Shown here in pieces: positions 9,109 to 18,221 of a DNA stretch of 51,426 nucleotides; the first letter of the stretch is position 1; the number at the start of each line of letters is the position of its first letter. The DNA lies in the NCBI GenBank assembly GCA_947491315.1, contig CANLII010000015.1, forward strand, positions 1 through 51,426, written 5' to 3'. A program made the translations under genes and the position numbers. The notes under the pieces are model-generated. The model searched no databases and was not told the origin of the DNA. It saw only the letters and a program-made list of their open reading frames with translations. This DNA comes from Ignavibacteria bacterium (lineage in GTDB: Bacteria > Bacteroidota > Ignavibacteria > Kapaibacteriales > UBA961).

Positions 9109-9927
9109 ACATGATGAGTTCTCAGGTTTTTTTCCATAGACGGTGATGCTGAGAATGGCATCATTTCCGTTTTTGAATTCCACAATTTCATCGACGGATA
9201 AATAGTCCGAAAGAATATCATCTGGAAGATTAATTTTCTTTTCTTTTTGAATGATAAGATCAACAAAACCTGCATCGGACAATTGTTGCATATAATCAGT
9301 TTTTTGAATCGCACCAGAGACACAACCTGCATACATTTCGGCAGCATTTTTGAGTTGATCCGGAAGATTTCCATCGAGAACAATATCCGAAACGGAGAAA
9401 TGCCCACCCGACTTTAACACACGAAACATTTCCTTGAATGCTTGTTGTTTGTCGGGCACAAGATTCAATACACAATTGCTGACAATCACATCTATTTTAT
9501 TGGCAACGATTGGCATATGCTCAATATCACCCAATCGAAATTCCACATTATTGAAGCCTAAAGCATCAGCATTATTACGCGCCTTTTCAATCATGGTTGG
9601 GGTCATATCCAAACCAATCACTTTACCCGTTTCGCCTGTGATTGCTCTTGCGATGAAACAATCATTTCCTGCACCGGAACCAAGATCCAATACAGTGTCA
9701 CCCGGTTTGATTTGCGCGAACTCCGTTGGGAGTCCACAACCCAATCCCAAATCAGCATCTTGATGATAACCACTTAGTTTGGAATAATCTTCGGCGAAGA
9801 CTGCGTAATCAATCGTTGAACACCCTCCTGCTCCGCAGCATGATGCTGCATTCTGGTCTTTACTTTGTTCTGCAATCTGACTATATGTATCTTTCACGAG
9901 CTTTTTAAGTTCAACTGTATCATTCAT
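9082..9927 (-). CDS. arsM: Arsenite methyltransferase (ArsM-like)
   Basis: A 281-residue SAM-dependent methyltransferase that would convert trivalent arsenic to methylated, often volatile, products in the cytosol. The SAM site is VLDLGSGAGNDC (79-90) with GLDMTP (105-110). The three cysteines that bind As(III) in characterised ArsM proteins have clear counterparts: C64 in GLGCGLP, C152 in SNCVLNL and C202 in AGCVSGA. A CCGAGGC cluster (30-36) and a CCs tail (C273, C280, C281) add further metal-binding potential. The start at 9927 has AAAGGAG eight bases upstream; an earlier ATG at 9990 lacks one. No arsR, arsC or efflux gene is adjacent. Expression control is unknown. Confidence 0.9.
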   Translation of the reverse strand: MNDTVELKKLVKDTYSQIAEQSKDQNAASCCGAGGCSTIDYAVFAEDYSKLSGYHQDADLGLGCGLPTEFAQIKPGDTVLDLGSGAGNDCFIARAITGETGKVIGLDMTPTMIEKARNNADALGFNNVEFRLGDIEHMPIVANKIDVIVSNCVLNLVPDKQQAFKEMFRVLKSGGHFSVSDIVLDGNLPDQLKNAAEMYAGCVSGAIQKTDYMQQLSDAGFVDLIIQKEKKINLPDDILSDYLSVDEIVEFKNGNDAILSITVYGKKPENSSCSTGDISCC

Positions 9928-9992
9928 AATAATCTCTCCTTTAGTAATTGAATCTACATACAACCATACGGATTCCGATATAAAACTCACAA

Positions 9993-10157
9993 TTATTCTT
10001 TTGACATATCCTCATCTTTTTGCTCATCAAAGAGCATCCGAATAGCGGGTGTAGATCGATCATCGAATTGACCTGATTTCACCGCCCATGTGAAAGCGAT
10101 GAGAAAGCCACCGGCAACCAAAACACTGAAACCGATCAGCATGAATATCACTTCCAT
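9993..10157 (-). CDS. ccoS: Cbb3-type cytochrome oxidase assembly protein CcoS
   Basis: A 54-residue membrane protein read by hand, shorter than usual gene-finding cutoffs. It begins MEVIFMLIGFSVLVAGGFL, a single transmembrane helix, followed by AFTWAVKSGQFDD and TPAIRMLFDE, the diagnostic CcoS signature. CcoS is needed to insert cofactors (heme, copper) into the CcoN subunit of cbb3 oxidase. Its ATG overlaps the ccoI stop by one base (TAATG), so the two are translationally coupled, as in the ccoGHIS arrangement of proteobacteria. No ccoN, ccoO or ccoP gene is in the window. The tail is short and charged (QKDEDMSKE). Confidence 0.93.
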   Translation of the reverse strand: MEVIFMLIGFSVLVAGGFLIAFTWAVKSGQFDDRSTPAIRMLFDEQKDEDMSKE

Positions 10158-12589
10158 TATTCAGACTCCACATTCGGAATATGTCTTGCCTTCCATGATG
10201 TCATGCCAATTGAAAAACCTATCACGGTAAGTGAACTTACAGGCATGAGTATAGCCGTGAGAAGTGGCGTGAGTATTCCCATCAAAGCCAATGTCAATCC
10301 AATTGTATTATACATCACCGATATGAGGAATGCACCCATGATGACGCTTGAACCGGATTGAGCATACTTTTTGAGCATGTCGAAATATAGCAATGCATTT
10401 GAACTCATCACTATATCACAACCAGGAGTGAATGATGAGATGTGTTCTGTGACAGCAATTCCGACATTGCTTTTTTTCAATGCACCTGCATCGTTGATTC
10501 CATCGCCTACCATCACAATCACTTCATCTTCCTTTTGTGCATGCAATGCATCTATGAATTGTGCTTTTTGTTCGGGGCTTTGATAAAAACGCAATGAATG
10601 TTCTCCTTCGAAACCTGATTCATAATGATATGCATGTTTATCATCATCGCCGGATAATAAAAAGGTTGTGATTGTGACATCATCCTTTAATCGTTTGAGC
10701 ATTGGAAGTATGCCTTTGCGAGGTCCTTCATACATCATGAATCTACCATATTGAATTCCATCGATACTCAAGAATACCCCGCACTCTGTTGTTTGCTTAA
10801 TGAATTCCGATGAGCCGATTTGTATTTCATGTCCACGAAAATGTGATGTCCAACCACTGCCCGGTATTTCTTTAAACATATCACAACGAATTCCACTAAG
10901 ATTACCTATATCATTTCTCTTTGACAGCCAAGCTGCAATCATTCTACTTTTTGGATGAGTTGAAGCAAGGCATCCGGAAATGATCATTTCAATATCATCT
11001 CTAAGCAATATATTTCCTTCATATTCAACTTGACCTTCCAGACTTGAAGTCAATGTCCCGGTTTTATCAAACACAATAGAACTCCCTGATCCAAACTCCA
11101 TGACCGTTTCAGGATTCTTGAAGTATACCCCTTTCTTAGCGGAGAGTCGCATGATATTACCAAGCGTGAATGGTCCGGCCAATGTCAAAGCACATGGACA
11201 AGCAATGATGAGCACAGCTGTGAATACATTGATTGCGGAAGAAATATCGGGTAAATACAACATGCCACCAAGAATGGCAAGACCGATTGTAAAAGCAGTG
11301 AAATATTTTGCGAAAACAGAAGATACATGTAAGAGTTTGGATTCGGATTTTGACACTGGTTCTGCATTCCACATGCGAAGCAATGCACTTCTTGAAACTT
11401 CTCTTTTGACTTCCACTTTGAGTGTTGGTCCAAGCACTCGTGCGCCGGCATAGATCATCCCACCTTTTATCAATTCAACGGGAGTTGATTCACCCGTGAT
11501 GAAACTATAGTCTATGTGACCGATTGCGGAAAGCAATTTGGAATCAGCAGGAATGATTTCCTGATTATGGATAATTAGCGCATCACCAATGTTGATTGAT
11601 GAAACGGGTTTACTCATTTCCTTTTCGCCTTCTAGTACGGTACACTGCAGTGGAATGAAGGAAGAATGATCTCTGTCAAACTCCAATGCATCGAAAGATT
11701 TCTTTTGAAAGAGTCTGCCGATAAGTAAAAAGAAGACGAGCCCTGTGAATGAATCCATGAAGCCGGGTCCGCTATTGGAGAAAATCTCATAGAGACTTCT
11801 TCCATACAGTGCGATGATACCCATGGCAATCGGAATATCGAGATTCATTGTTTTACTGCGTACACCGGCGAATGCATTCTTGAAGAATGGTAGTGCGCTA
11901 TAGAGTATGACAGGCAAAGAAAAGAGAAGATTCAAACCCGAGAATAATAAGGAAAAGTGTGAAGCCATGAGATTCATACCTTCATCAAAATATCCTGGCA
12001 AACTAAATAGCATCGTATTGCCAAATGCAAATCCCGCAATGGCAAGTCTGATATACATTATTCTATTGCTATTGACTTGTCCCTCTTTTTGTACGGTTGC
12101 CATTGAGAGCTCTGGTTCATAACCGAGCATGGTCAATAATTCAATGATCGATCTTAGTGATGTTTTCTCTTTGTCATAATAGATCGTGATGCTTTTCCCT
12201 GCGAGTTGCAATCTAGAGCGAATGATTCCGGGATTGATGAATGGGAGTTTTTCGAGTAACCATACGCATGAAGCACAATGCACGGAAGGTAATTTCAAAG
12301 TTACTTGTGCTTTTCCATCCAATTGATATTCGAGCAAGGAATCCACGATTGCTGAATCATCCAAAAATGCGAATCGTTCCATACTTTTGTGAGCGAGATG
12401 TTTCAGTGATATCACCTCCGGAACATCCATGGAATAGTATCCGCAGAGATTGTGTTCTGAAAGTAAATCATACACTGTTTTACAACCTTCACAACAGAAG
12501 TACAAATCATTTCTAACAATATGATCCCTATCGCATTGTTCACCGCAATGCGCACATTGTATTCCTTGAGTGATTGATTCTTGTTTCAT
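10157..12589 (-). CDS. ccoI: Copper-transporting P1B-type ATPase CcoI/FixI
   Basis: An approximately 810-residue copper pump of the CcoI (CopA2) type, which moves Cu(I) out of the cytosol to supply cbb3 oxidase assembly. In order: an N-terminal Cys-rich zinc-ribbon-like module (CAHC at 12-15, CCEGC at 32-36), an HMA domain with CASC (105-108), transmembrane helices, the phosphatase TGES (366-369), the copper-binding CPC motif (464-466), the phosphorylation site DKTGTLT (D508), the SxHP-like STHP motif of heavy-metal ATPases and GDGINDAGAL of the hinge. The N-terminal ribbon is typical of CcoI rather than detoxifying CopA. The start at 12589 is preferred over 12622 because of its family-like N-terminus; neither has a strong ribosome-binding site. 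ccoS is coupled downstream. Confidence 0.94.
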   Translation of the reverse strand: MKQESITQGIQCAHCGEQCDRDHIVRNDLYFCCEGCKTVYDLLSEHNLCGYYSMDVPEVISLKHLAHKSMERFAFLDDSAIVDSLLEYQLDGKAQVTLKLPSVHCASCVWLLEKLPFINPGIIRSRLQLAGKSITIYYDKEKTSLRSIIELLTMLGYEPELSMATVQKEGQVNSNRIMYIRLAIAGFAFGNTMLFSLPGYFDEGMNLMASHFSLLFSGLNLLFSLPVILYSALPFFKNAFAGVRSKTMNLDIPIAMGIIALYGRSLYEIFSNSGPGFMDSFTGLVFFLLIGRLFQKKSFDALEFDRDHSSFIPLQCTVLEGEKEMSKPVSSINIGDALIIHNQEIIPADSKLLSAIGHIDYSFITGESTPVELIKGGMIYAGARVLGPTLKVEVKREVSRSALLRMWNAEPVSKSESKLLHVSSVFAKYFTAFTIGLAILGGMLYLPDISSAINVFTAVLIIACPCALTLAGPFTLGNIMRLSAKKGVYFKNPETVMEFGSGSSIVFDKTGTLTSSLEGQVEYEGNILLRDDIEMIISGCLASTHPKSRMIAAWLSKRNDIGNLSGIRCDMFKEIPGSGWTSHFRGHEIQIGSSEFIKQTTECGVFLSIDGIQYGRFMMYEGPRKGILPMLKRLKDDVTITTFLLSGDDDKHAYHYESGFEGEHSLRFYQSPEQKAQFIDALHAQKEDEVIVMVGDGINDAGALKKSNVGIAVTEHISSFTPGCDIVMSSNALLYFDMLKKYAQSGSSVIMGAFLISVMYNTIGLTLALMGILTPLLTAILMPVSSLTVIGFSIGMTSWKARHIPNVESE

Positions 12590-12706
12590 GATATTGTCTT
12601 TGTATTGCCCCACTAAAATCATCGTTATATGTGAATCATACTATGATATTTGTCATGCGATGGTTCCAGTTTACTATATTGCATGAGTCATAAGGAGATA
12701 TCATTC

Positions 12707-13504
12707 ATGGTCATTACAATAGTACAATCTTTTCCGAAATATGCAGACACTGCATCTAACCTAGATTTCATACATAGAACAATAGATAACATTGAAACAG
12801 ATCTTCTGGTATTCCCGGAACTTGCCACGAGTGGATATTTCTTTACGGAGAAATCACAAATCCTGTCGCATGCATTAACATGGAATGAATCAATCGAGTT
12901 GATAGATATTCAAGAGAAAGCCACGAGGTCCGATACAATAATAGTAATTGGTTTTCCTGAAAAAGAAGGGGATTTACTGTATAATTCTGCCGGTATATTC
13001 ATGCCTGATGCCACCAAATCAAGAGTATATCGTAAAACACATCTCTTTTATAAAGAGCATCTCATTTTTGAACAGGGAAATACAGGGTTCTTTTGTGTAC
13101 ACGATACTGTTCATGATTGCATGATCGGCATCATGATTTGTTATGATTGGCGATTCCCCGAAGCCGCAAGAACTCTTGCATTGCAAGGAGCTGATATTAT
13201 AGTATGTCCTTCAAATCTCGTCACCACACTTTCCGGGAAAGTCTTCCCCGCACGAGCAATTGAAAATAGAGTTTATGTTGCCGTTGCAAATCGCGTGGGA
13301 GAAGAATCACTTGATGGCGAAATATTGCTCTTCCGAGGCGAATCCGCAATCTATGATTATCTCGGTGAGCGTATTGGAATGGCATCATTCGGCAATGAAG
13401 AAATCATTCATGCTGAAATCAATCCCCAAGAAACACGCAATAAAGCATTCAATTCAGTGAATGATATTTTCAAAGACAGAAAACCCGAAATGTATTATGA
13501 TTGA
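12707..13504 (+). CDS. Nitrilase-superfamily amidohydrolase (omega-amidase/YafV-like)
   Basis: A 265-residue carbon-nitrogen hydrolase. The catalytic triad is visible: E38 in DLLVFPELATSGY, K110 in VYRKTHLF and C145 in MICYDWRFPEAARTLA. The RFPEAAR and CPSNLVT wording is closest to the YafV/omega-amidase and NIT2 branch, which hydrolyses 2-oxoglutaramate or 2-oxosuccinamate formed by transamination, or repairs deaminated metabolites. The exact substrate cannot be read from sequence. Start 12707 is chosen because AAGGAG lies 9 bases upstream; in-frame ATGs at 12650 and 12683 give a non-family extension. It is divergent from ccoI across about 117 bases. GC-rich repeat DNA follows the stop. Confidence 0.87.
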   Translation: MVITIVQSFPKYADTASNLDFIHRTIDNIETDLLVFPELATSGYFFTEKSQILSHALTWNESIELIDIQEKATRSDTIIVIGFPEKEGDLLYNSAGIFMPDATKSRVYRKTHLFYKEHLIFEQGNTGFFCVHDTVHDCMIGIMICYDWRFPEAARTLALQGADIIVCPSNLVTTLSGKVFPARAIENRVYVAVANRVGEESLDGEILLFRGESAIYDYLGERIGMASFGNEEIIHAEINPQETRNKAFNSVNDIFKDRKPEMYYD

Positions 13505-13514
13505 TTAGATGGAT

Positions 13515-13627
13515 CGACATCATAATAACACACCGCCATCGCACCCCCGCCTACGGCGACCCCTCGTCCGAGGGGAATAATCCCAATTGCCCCACCCCTC
13601 GGCTTCGCTCCGGGCGACATCATACTA
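13515..13627. repeat. GC-rich repeat block A downstream of the nitrilase gene
   Basis: In an otherwise AT-rich window this intergenic stretch is strikingly GC-rich. CGACATCATA occurs at 13515 and again exactly 100 bases later at 13615. Between them is a 7-bp inverted repeat, CCCCTCG/CGAGGGG, at 13560-13575, then CCCCTCGGCT-TC-GCTC-C-GGG at 13595-13614. An inverted, diverged copy lies at 14867-14919 on the other side of the metalloprotease gene. It looks like a REP- or MITE-type intergenic repeat; no transposase is nearby. Confidence 0.6.
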
Positions 13628-13648
13628 AGACTATCATGGATAACAAGC

Positions 13649-13682
13649 AAAAAAAAAGGGAAACATCATGATGCTTCCCTTT
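13649..13682 (-). terminator. Rho-independent terminator after the M43 metalloprotease gene
   Basis: On the minus strand AAAGGGAAGCAT pairs with ATGTTTCCCTTT (one G-T wobble, 4-base loop CATG) and runs into nine T. It sits 18 bases after the protease stop codon. Confidence 0.85.
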
Positions 13683-13700
13683 GATTTATGTTGATCAATA

Positions 13701-14672
13701 TCATTGACCGAAGCTAAATCTCGGACCACCTGAATTGAAAATTGCACGCATACGGTTTTTTTGACCAATAGTGAACATGTACATGCAAGCATCATTGCTA
13801 TAGTCCATATAGTTCATTGTCATTTCAACGGGGGAACCTGAGCAGGTGCTATAATGAGGGAAGGTTGGGCATCCATAATTGGCTGTATTGTGACTTGGTG
13901 TATCACTCACCAGATCACTTCCACATGTTGCATCACCCCAGATATGACGAAGATTCATCCAATGTCCTGCCTCATGAGTTACAGTTCTTCCTTTATTGTA
14001 TGGTGCTTGTACTGTTCCAATATTTCCAAATGCATTATCATCAGCAACAATGCCATCTGTATTTGCATTACCACCAGGAAACTGTGCATAGCCTAAAATT
14101 CCACCGCTTATATTGCATATCCAAACATTGAGTTTAGTTGTAGGAGAAGTTGGATTCAGTCCACCCTTTGAAGTTCTTTTGACATAGTCATCAGTATTCC
14201 AACTGCTTTTTGTGGTCGCCTTGCGATTAATGGTTTCAAGTACAAATACAATCTTTGTATTTCCTGATCTTACAGATTGAAATTGCGCGGGTGTTTGATT
14301 ATAATCAGCATTTATCGCCTGAAAGTCTTTGTTTAAAACATCGATTTGCGACTGTATTTGAGCTGCTGAGATATTTTGCGCGGAAGTTTTGTACAATACA
14401 TTGACAACTACAGGAATTACAATGCTGTCACCCAAACGATACAATCCTTTTGGAGATTTGTCATTCAACATACGTTGTGTGAAATCTTCAATCTCTTGCA
14501 TTCTATAGGCAAGCATTGGATCTGCTAATAGTTGTTCTTGCAAATGCTCATGTGAATAGCATCTTCGCACTTCTGTGATTTCATCTTCATTCATGATGAC
14601 TGCATTTTCAATGGTATTATCTGAGCATCCCCAGAGACCAAAGAAGAATATAATAAGTAGTGCATGTTTCAT
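13701..14672 (-). CDS. M43-family zinc metalloprotease lipoprotein (pappalysin/cytophagalysin-like)
   Basis: A 323-residue secreted metalloprotease. The first 16 residues form a lipoprotein signal (hydrophobic FFFGLWG before C16), so it is probably membrane-anchored. The residues after Cys (SDNTIE) loosely resemble surface-export signals of Bacteroidota lipoproteins. The zinc site HEAGHWMNLRH (H233, E234, H237, H243) is the extended metzincin motif, and MNYMDY at 286-291 supplies the Met-turn, as in cytophagalysin and PAPP-A relatives (M43B). Cysteines at 250, 268, 277 and 296 are placed for disulfides. Its substrate is unknown. A TATTTTTGC promoter box lies 30 bases upstream and a strong terminator follows, so it is a single-gene unit. 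GC-rich inverted repeats flank it. Confidence 0.92.
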   Translation of the reverse strand: MKHALLIIFFFGLWGCSDNTIENAVIMNEDEITEVRRCYSHEHLQEQLLADPMLAYRMQEIEDFTQRMLNDKSPKGLYRLGDSIVIPVVVNVLYKTSAQNISAAQIQSQIDVLNKDFQAINADYNQTPAQFQSVRSGNTKIVFVLETINRKATTKSSWNTDDYVKRTSKGGLNPTSPTTKLNVWICNISGGILGYAQFPGGNANTDGIVADDNAFGNIGTVQAPYNKGRTVTHEAGHWMNLRHIWGDATCGSDLVSDTPSHNTANYGCPTFPHYSTCSGSPVEMTMNYMDYSNDACMYMFTIGQKNRMRAIFNSGGPRFSFGQ

Positions 14673-14701
14673 GACTTAATCCTGAATAGTATGATATTGA
14701 G

Positions 14702-14709
14702 CAAAAATA
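14702..14709 (-). promoter_or_regulatory. Probable -7 promoter box (TATTTTTG) for the metalloprotease gene
   Basis: On the minus strand TATTTTTG followed by CTC fits TAnnTTTG and lies 30 bases before the start codon. No TTG is seen at the usual -33 distance, so the call rests on the -7 box and position. Confidence 0.4.
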
Positions 14710-14866
14710 GTAAAATTCTCGAGCGAAATAATCATTGATATTTTTATTCATCATTGCATATTTCAATTCTTCCAATTCATTTAAACTTCTTCATTTGCCT
14801 TCAATCGTTCTTCATACCCCTCAGCGCTTCTCTCGGAGTGCAATCATCATACCGCCCCGCCTGGGC

Positions 14867-14919
14867 TAGTATGATGTCGCTCCTACAGAGCTATCTATAC
14901 CCCGAGCTGAGCCGAGGGG
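14867..14919. repeat. GC-rich repeat block B, inverted relative to block A
   Basis: Read on the minus strand this block contains CCCCTCGGCT-CA-GCTC-G-GGG (14900-14919), then a 20-base insertion, then CGACATCATACTA (14867-14879), the same two modules and order as in block A on the plus strand. It begins one base after the stop of the tricorn-like gene. GC-rich DNA continues left to about 14812 (CCGCCCCGCC). The rest of the 14710-14866 spacer holds nothing else I recognise. Confidence 0.6.
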
Positions 14920-17900
14920 TTATTTCAACATCTCTTCCACCGCCACGCGTATCTGTTTATCGATTCCATTCGCATAATCTTCTGGTAGATTCATGACTTT
15001 GATATCCGGTTCGAGTTGATTATTCTCGAGATATTTTCCATCATTGCCAATTGTGCCAACTTGTGGAATACCGAAATAGATTGTCGGATCTATTTGTGTT
15101 TCCCACCATACTGCTGTTGCCGTTCCGGGAACGGGCATGCCGATGAGCGGACCTATGTTCAACTGCTTATATGTCCAAGGGAAAAAATGCGCATCCGAGT
15201 AATTGCTTTCATTCATCAATACAACTGATTTTCTCTGCCATTTATTTTGTGGTTCTGAGCCAATTAATTGACCTCGTGGAACGAGCTTTACATATTGTTT
15301 TCCGGAGAGCAAGGTTGCAAGATCATCATGCAACCAACCTCCACCATTGAAACGCGTATCGATGATAATTCCAACTTTGTCTGCATGTCTGCCAAGCACT
15401 TCGGAATATGCTTCGCGGAAACTTTCGCTATTCATTCCACGCACATGAACATAACCTACTGTACCTTTGGAAAGTGAATCAACCATTTTTCGACAATTCA
15501 ATACCCATCTGCGATAGAGTAATTCTTCCTGCATGCCAAATGAAATTGCTTTTATGCTTTCATCGAAGCGTTTATTCTTCTCGGGATCGAATACTGAAAT
15601 CAATACTGTTTTATCCGCTTTACGATTCATCATCATATCGAGATTGGACAAACTAATCGGCATGCCATCAATCTTCTCAATGATCATTCCCGGCTTATAG
15701 ATGTTCTTTGGATGATCCAGAGGTGATTTCGCGATGACTTCAAGAATCTTGATACCAGGTCCTTGATACTGTTCATCCCAGAATGCACCAAACACAGCAG
15801 TTTGATCACGAATCTCATCTGAATACTGCGCTCTATATCCACTTCCCGTATGTGATGCATTCAATTCACCCAATAATTCACTGAGCAATTCAGCAAAATC
15901 ATAATTGTTGTCTATGGAAGATAAGAATGGCTCATAAGCCTCGCGATAGAAATTCCAATCCACACCATGCATATCTGTCACATAAAATTTCTCGCGCGCC
16001 TGTCTCCACGAATGATCAAACATATATGCTCTTTCAGCCGGTGCATTCAGTTCCATCTCTGCTTTGAAGGCGATTGCTTTCTGAGTTCCATTACTTGTAT
16101 CAATGCGAGTGATCTTTCCATCTGAAATCACATATAGAAATCGACCATCAGGACTCTGTTCTAAGGCTCCGGAACCCGCTCCCAACTTGGCGAGAAGCTT
16201 GGTTTCTTTTTCACGGAATTTTTGTACCCAGATATCATATCCCTTTTCAAAACGAGAGAGATAATAGAGTCTTTCGCCATCGGGTGACAATATATAATCC
16301 GCAAGATTCGAAGAGTGAATCGTGAATCGCATTGTGCGCTCTTCCAATCTGTCAAAATCAATTGTGATTGGTTCCGAAACTTCAACACTTACATTTCCTT
16401 TCTTGCGCTCTTTTTCAAGTGAGTCTTTTTTTCTTTGTTGATCAAAAGACAATTCCTCATCCTTCTCTCTCATCTTCAATAATTCAAATTCATCTTTGCT
16501 GAGTTTGAATCGTTCGAATGCATCCTGCGTGAGAAATGTACCATAGACATCACTTTCGGCACCCCAAGATCCATGACTTCTGAATCCGGATTTATCACTG
16601 GAATAGATAAAGAGCTTTCCATTCTTTGACCATTTTGGCTGATTATCACTATAACCGCTTTGTGTCACATTTTGTATCGGACCTTTCCCTTGCGCATCGA
16701 TTATACCTACTTCATCCACCCAGCGATCTTTGTCAATGATAGAAACAAGAAACCATTTGCCATCGGGCGACCATTCATACCATTGATCTCCATCGCTATA
16801 GGAATAGTTATATGTGCTATCTACAATCAGTCGGACAGCATTCCCAGCAAGATTCTTCACTTTGAGCACAACGCGGTTTTCCAGGAAGGCGACTTCTTTG
16901 CCATCGGGAGAATAACGCGGTTGAAATTCATCCTTTGCCGTTTCTATAATAGCTTTCTCTTCCAAAACCGTTGAACGATAAAAGAATGGTTCACTTTTGC
17001 GTGTCAAACTTGTCTGATATACATTCCATGAGCCATTTCTCTCACCGGCATAGAGCAAAGATTTACCATCCGGAGAAAAACTCACGGATCGTTCTTGTCC
17101 AGGTGTATTCGTGATGCGTTTTGTGACATCATGATCAACCGCCGTTACAAATATCTCGCCTCGAATCACAAATGCGACTTCCTTCCCACTGGGCGACAGT
17201 GCCATCTCTGTTGCACCTTGATTCATCATTTTATAGGCAATGTCATTTCTGCGTGAATCATTGATGATGTCAATCGAAACTTGTATGGGTTGTGCGCCTT
17301 GAATCTTGGTATCAAAAGTATAGATTCCACCATGAAAATTGAAACACAAATTACCCTGATTATCTCCGCTCAAAAAGCGAATGGGATGCTTCGTGAATGT
17401 GGTTAATTGTTTCACATTGGAAGGATTATCAATCGGGAAAGACCATACATTGAATGAGCCGGATCGTTCTGACAGAAAATAACATGTTTTTCCATCTGCA
17501 GAGATAATCGGTTCGCGATCTTCCGCGGGATGTTCTATCAGTGCTTTATGTGTTTTGTCTTTGAGATTCACCATCCAAATATCACGAGCGATGGATGATG
17601 TGTGATGTTTTCTCCAATAATTTTCTCCGCCTCTTTTATCTTGATAGACAAGGAAATTTCCCTTGGGATCCACTGCAATTTCTTCCGCCGGTGTTGTGAA
17701 TACTTGCGACCTTTTTCCATCCTTTACGGATATCGCATAAAGCTCGCCCATGCCACCGGATGGAAATTGACTATTCTTTGGAGAATCTTGAATATGCGTC
17801 GAAACATAGATAGAAGATCCATCATGAGAAAATGCGGAAGGCACTTCATTTGATGAATGGAAGGTGAGTCTGCGCGGAGTGCCACCCTTGCTCGATATGA

Positions 17901-18174
17901 TGAAGATATCCATATTTCCATGTCTGTCAGACCCAAAAGCAATATTCTTTCCATCGGGTGACCAAACAGGTGATACATCATAGGCATCATTACTCGTTAT
18001 GCGATCTGCCTTTCCGCCTTTTGCGGAAACAACCCACAGATCTCCCTGAAATGCAAATGCAATCATGGAGCCATCGGGGGAAATTGCGGGATATCGCATC
18101 CACAAAGCTTGTTGAGCGGTAGATATGGATAATGAAACAATAAGAATTGTCAATACTGATATGAAGCGAATCAT
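14920..18174 (-). CDS. Tricorn-protease-like secreted S41 serine protease
   Basis: A 1084-residue homologue of the tricorn protease, which degrades peptides of several residues. Residues 1-20 are a signal peptide (ending STAQQ), so unlike archaeal tricorn it acts in the periplasm or outside. Residues about 25-640 contain repeated PD40/beta-propeller motifs (SPDGKxIAF, SPDGKWFLV and others) that gate the active site. A charged helical insertion (DEELSFDQQRKKDSLEKERKK) is near 580. The tricorn C1, PDZ and S41 domains follow, with SHTGSGY matching the catalytic Ser-His pair, FNGGGWLHDDLA, the nucleophile region NYSDAHFFPW, and the final ENNQLEPDI carrying the Glu. Repeat block B lies immediately after the stop. 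Confidence 0.93.
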   Translation of the reverse strand: MIRFISVLTILIVSLSISTAQQALWMRYPAISPDGSMIAFAFQGDLWVVSAKGGKADRITSNDAYDVSPVWSPDGKNIAFGSDRHGNMDIFIISSKGGTPRRLTFHSSNEVPSAFSHDGSSIYVSTHIQDSPKNSQFPSGGMGELYAISVKDGKRSQVFTTPAEEIAVDPKGNFLVYQDKRGGENYWRKHHTSSIARDIWMVNLKDKTHKALIEHPAEDREPIISADGKTCYFLSERSGSFNVWSFPIDNPSNVKQLTTFTKHPIRFLSGDNQGNLCFNFHGGIYTFDTKIQGAQPIQVSIDIINDSRRNDIAYKMMNQGATEMALSPSGKEVAFVIRGEIFVTAVDHDVTKRITNTPGQERSVSFSPDGKSLLYAGERNGSWNVYQTSLTRKSEPFFYRSTVLEEKAIIETAKDEFQPRYSPDGKEVAFLENRVVLKVKNLAGNAVRLIVDSTYNYSYSDGDQWYEWSPDGKWFLVSIIDKDRWVDEVGIIDAQGKGPIQNVTQSGYSDNQPKWSKNGKLFIYSSDKSGFRSHGSWGAESDVYGTFLTQDAFERFKLSKDEFELLKMREKDEELSFDQQRKKDSLEKERKKGNVSVEVSEPITIDFDRLEERTMRFTIHSSNLADYILSPDGERLYYLSRFEKGYDIWVQKFREKETKLLAKLGAGSGALEQSPDGRFLYVISDGKITRIDTSNGTQKAIAFKAEMELNAPAERAYMFDHSWRQAREKFYVTDMHGVDWNFYREAYEPFLSSIDNNYDFAELLSELLGELNASHTGSGYRAQYSDEIRDQTAVFGAFWDEQYQGPGIKILEVIAKSPLDHPKNIYKPGMIIEKIDGMPISLSNLDMMMNRKADKTVLISVFDPEKNKRFDESIKAISFGMQEELLYRRWVLNCRKMVDSLSKGTVGYVHVRGMNSESFREAYSEVLGRHADKVGIIIDTRFNGGGWLHDDLATLLSGKQYVKLVPRGQLIGSEPQNKWQRKSVVLMNESNYSDAHFFPWTYKQLNIGPLIGMPVPGTATAVWWETQIDPTIYFGIPQVGTIGNDGKYLENNQLEPDIKVMNLPEDYANGIDKQIRVAVEEMLK

Positions 18175-18221
18175 GATTTACTCGGGTTTTTTTGCGTGTA
18201 ATTTACGAAGAAGAATTAGTG

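Noticed and set aside
11157-11453. Overlapping ORFs inside ccoI on both strands
   Set aside because: The ccoI motifs (CPC, DKTGT) lie in the main frame across this stretch, and the alternatives lack start signals.
13515-14919. Complete insertion sequence around the M43 gene
   Set aside because: There is no transposase. The repeats are diverged and of different internal spacing, so only a repeat family is supported.
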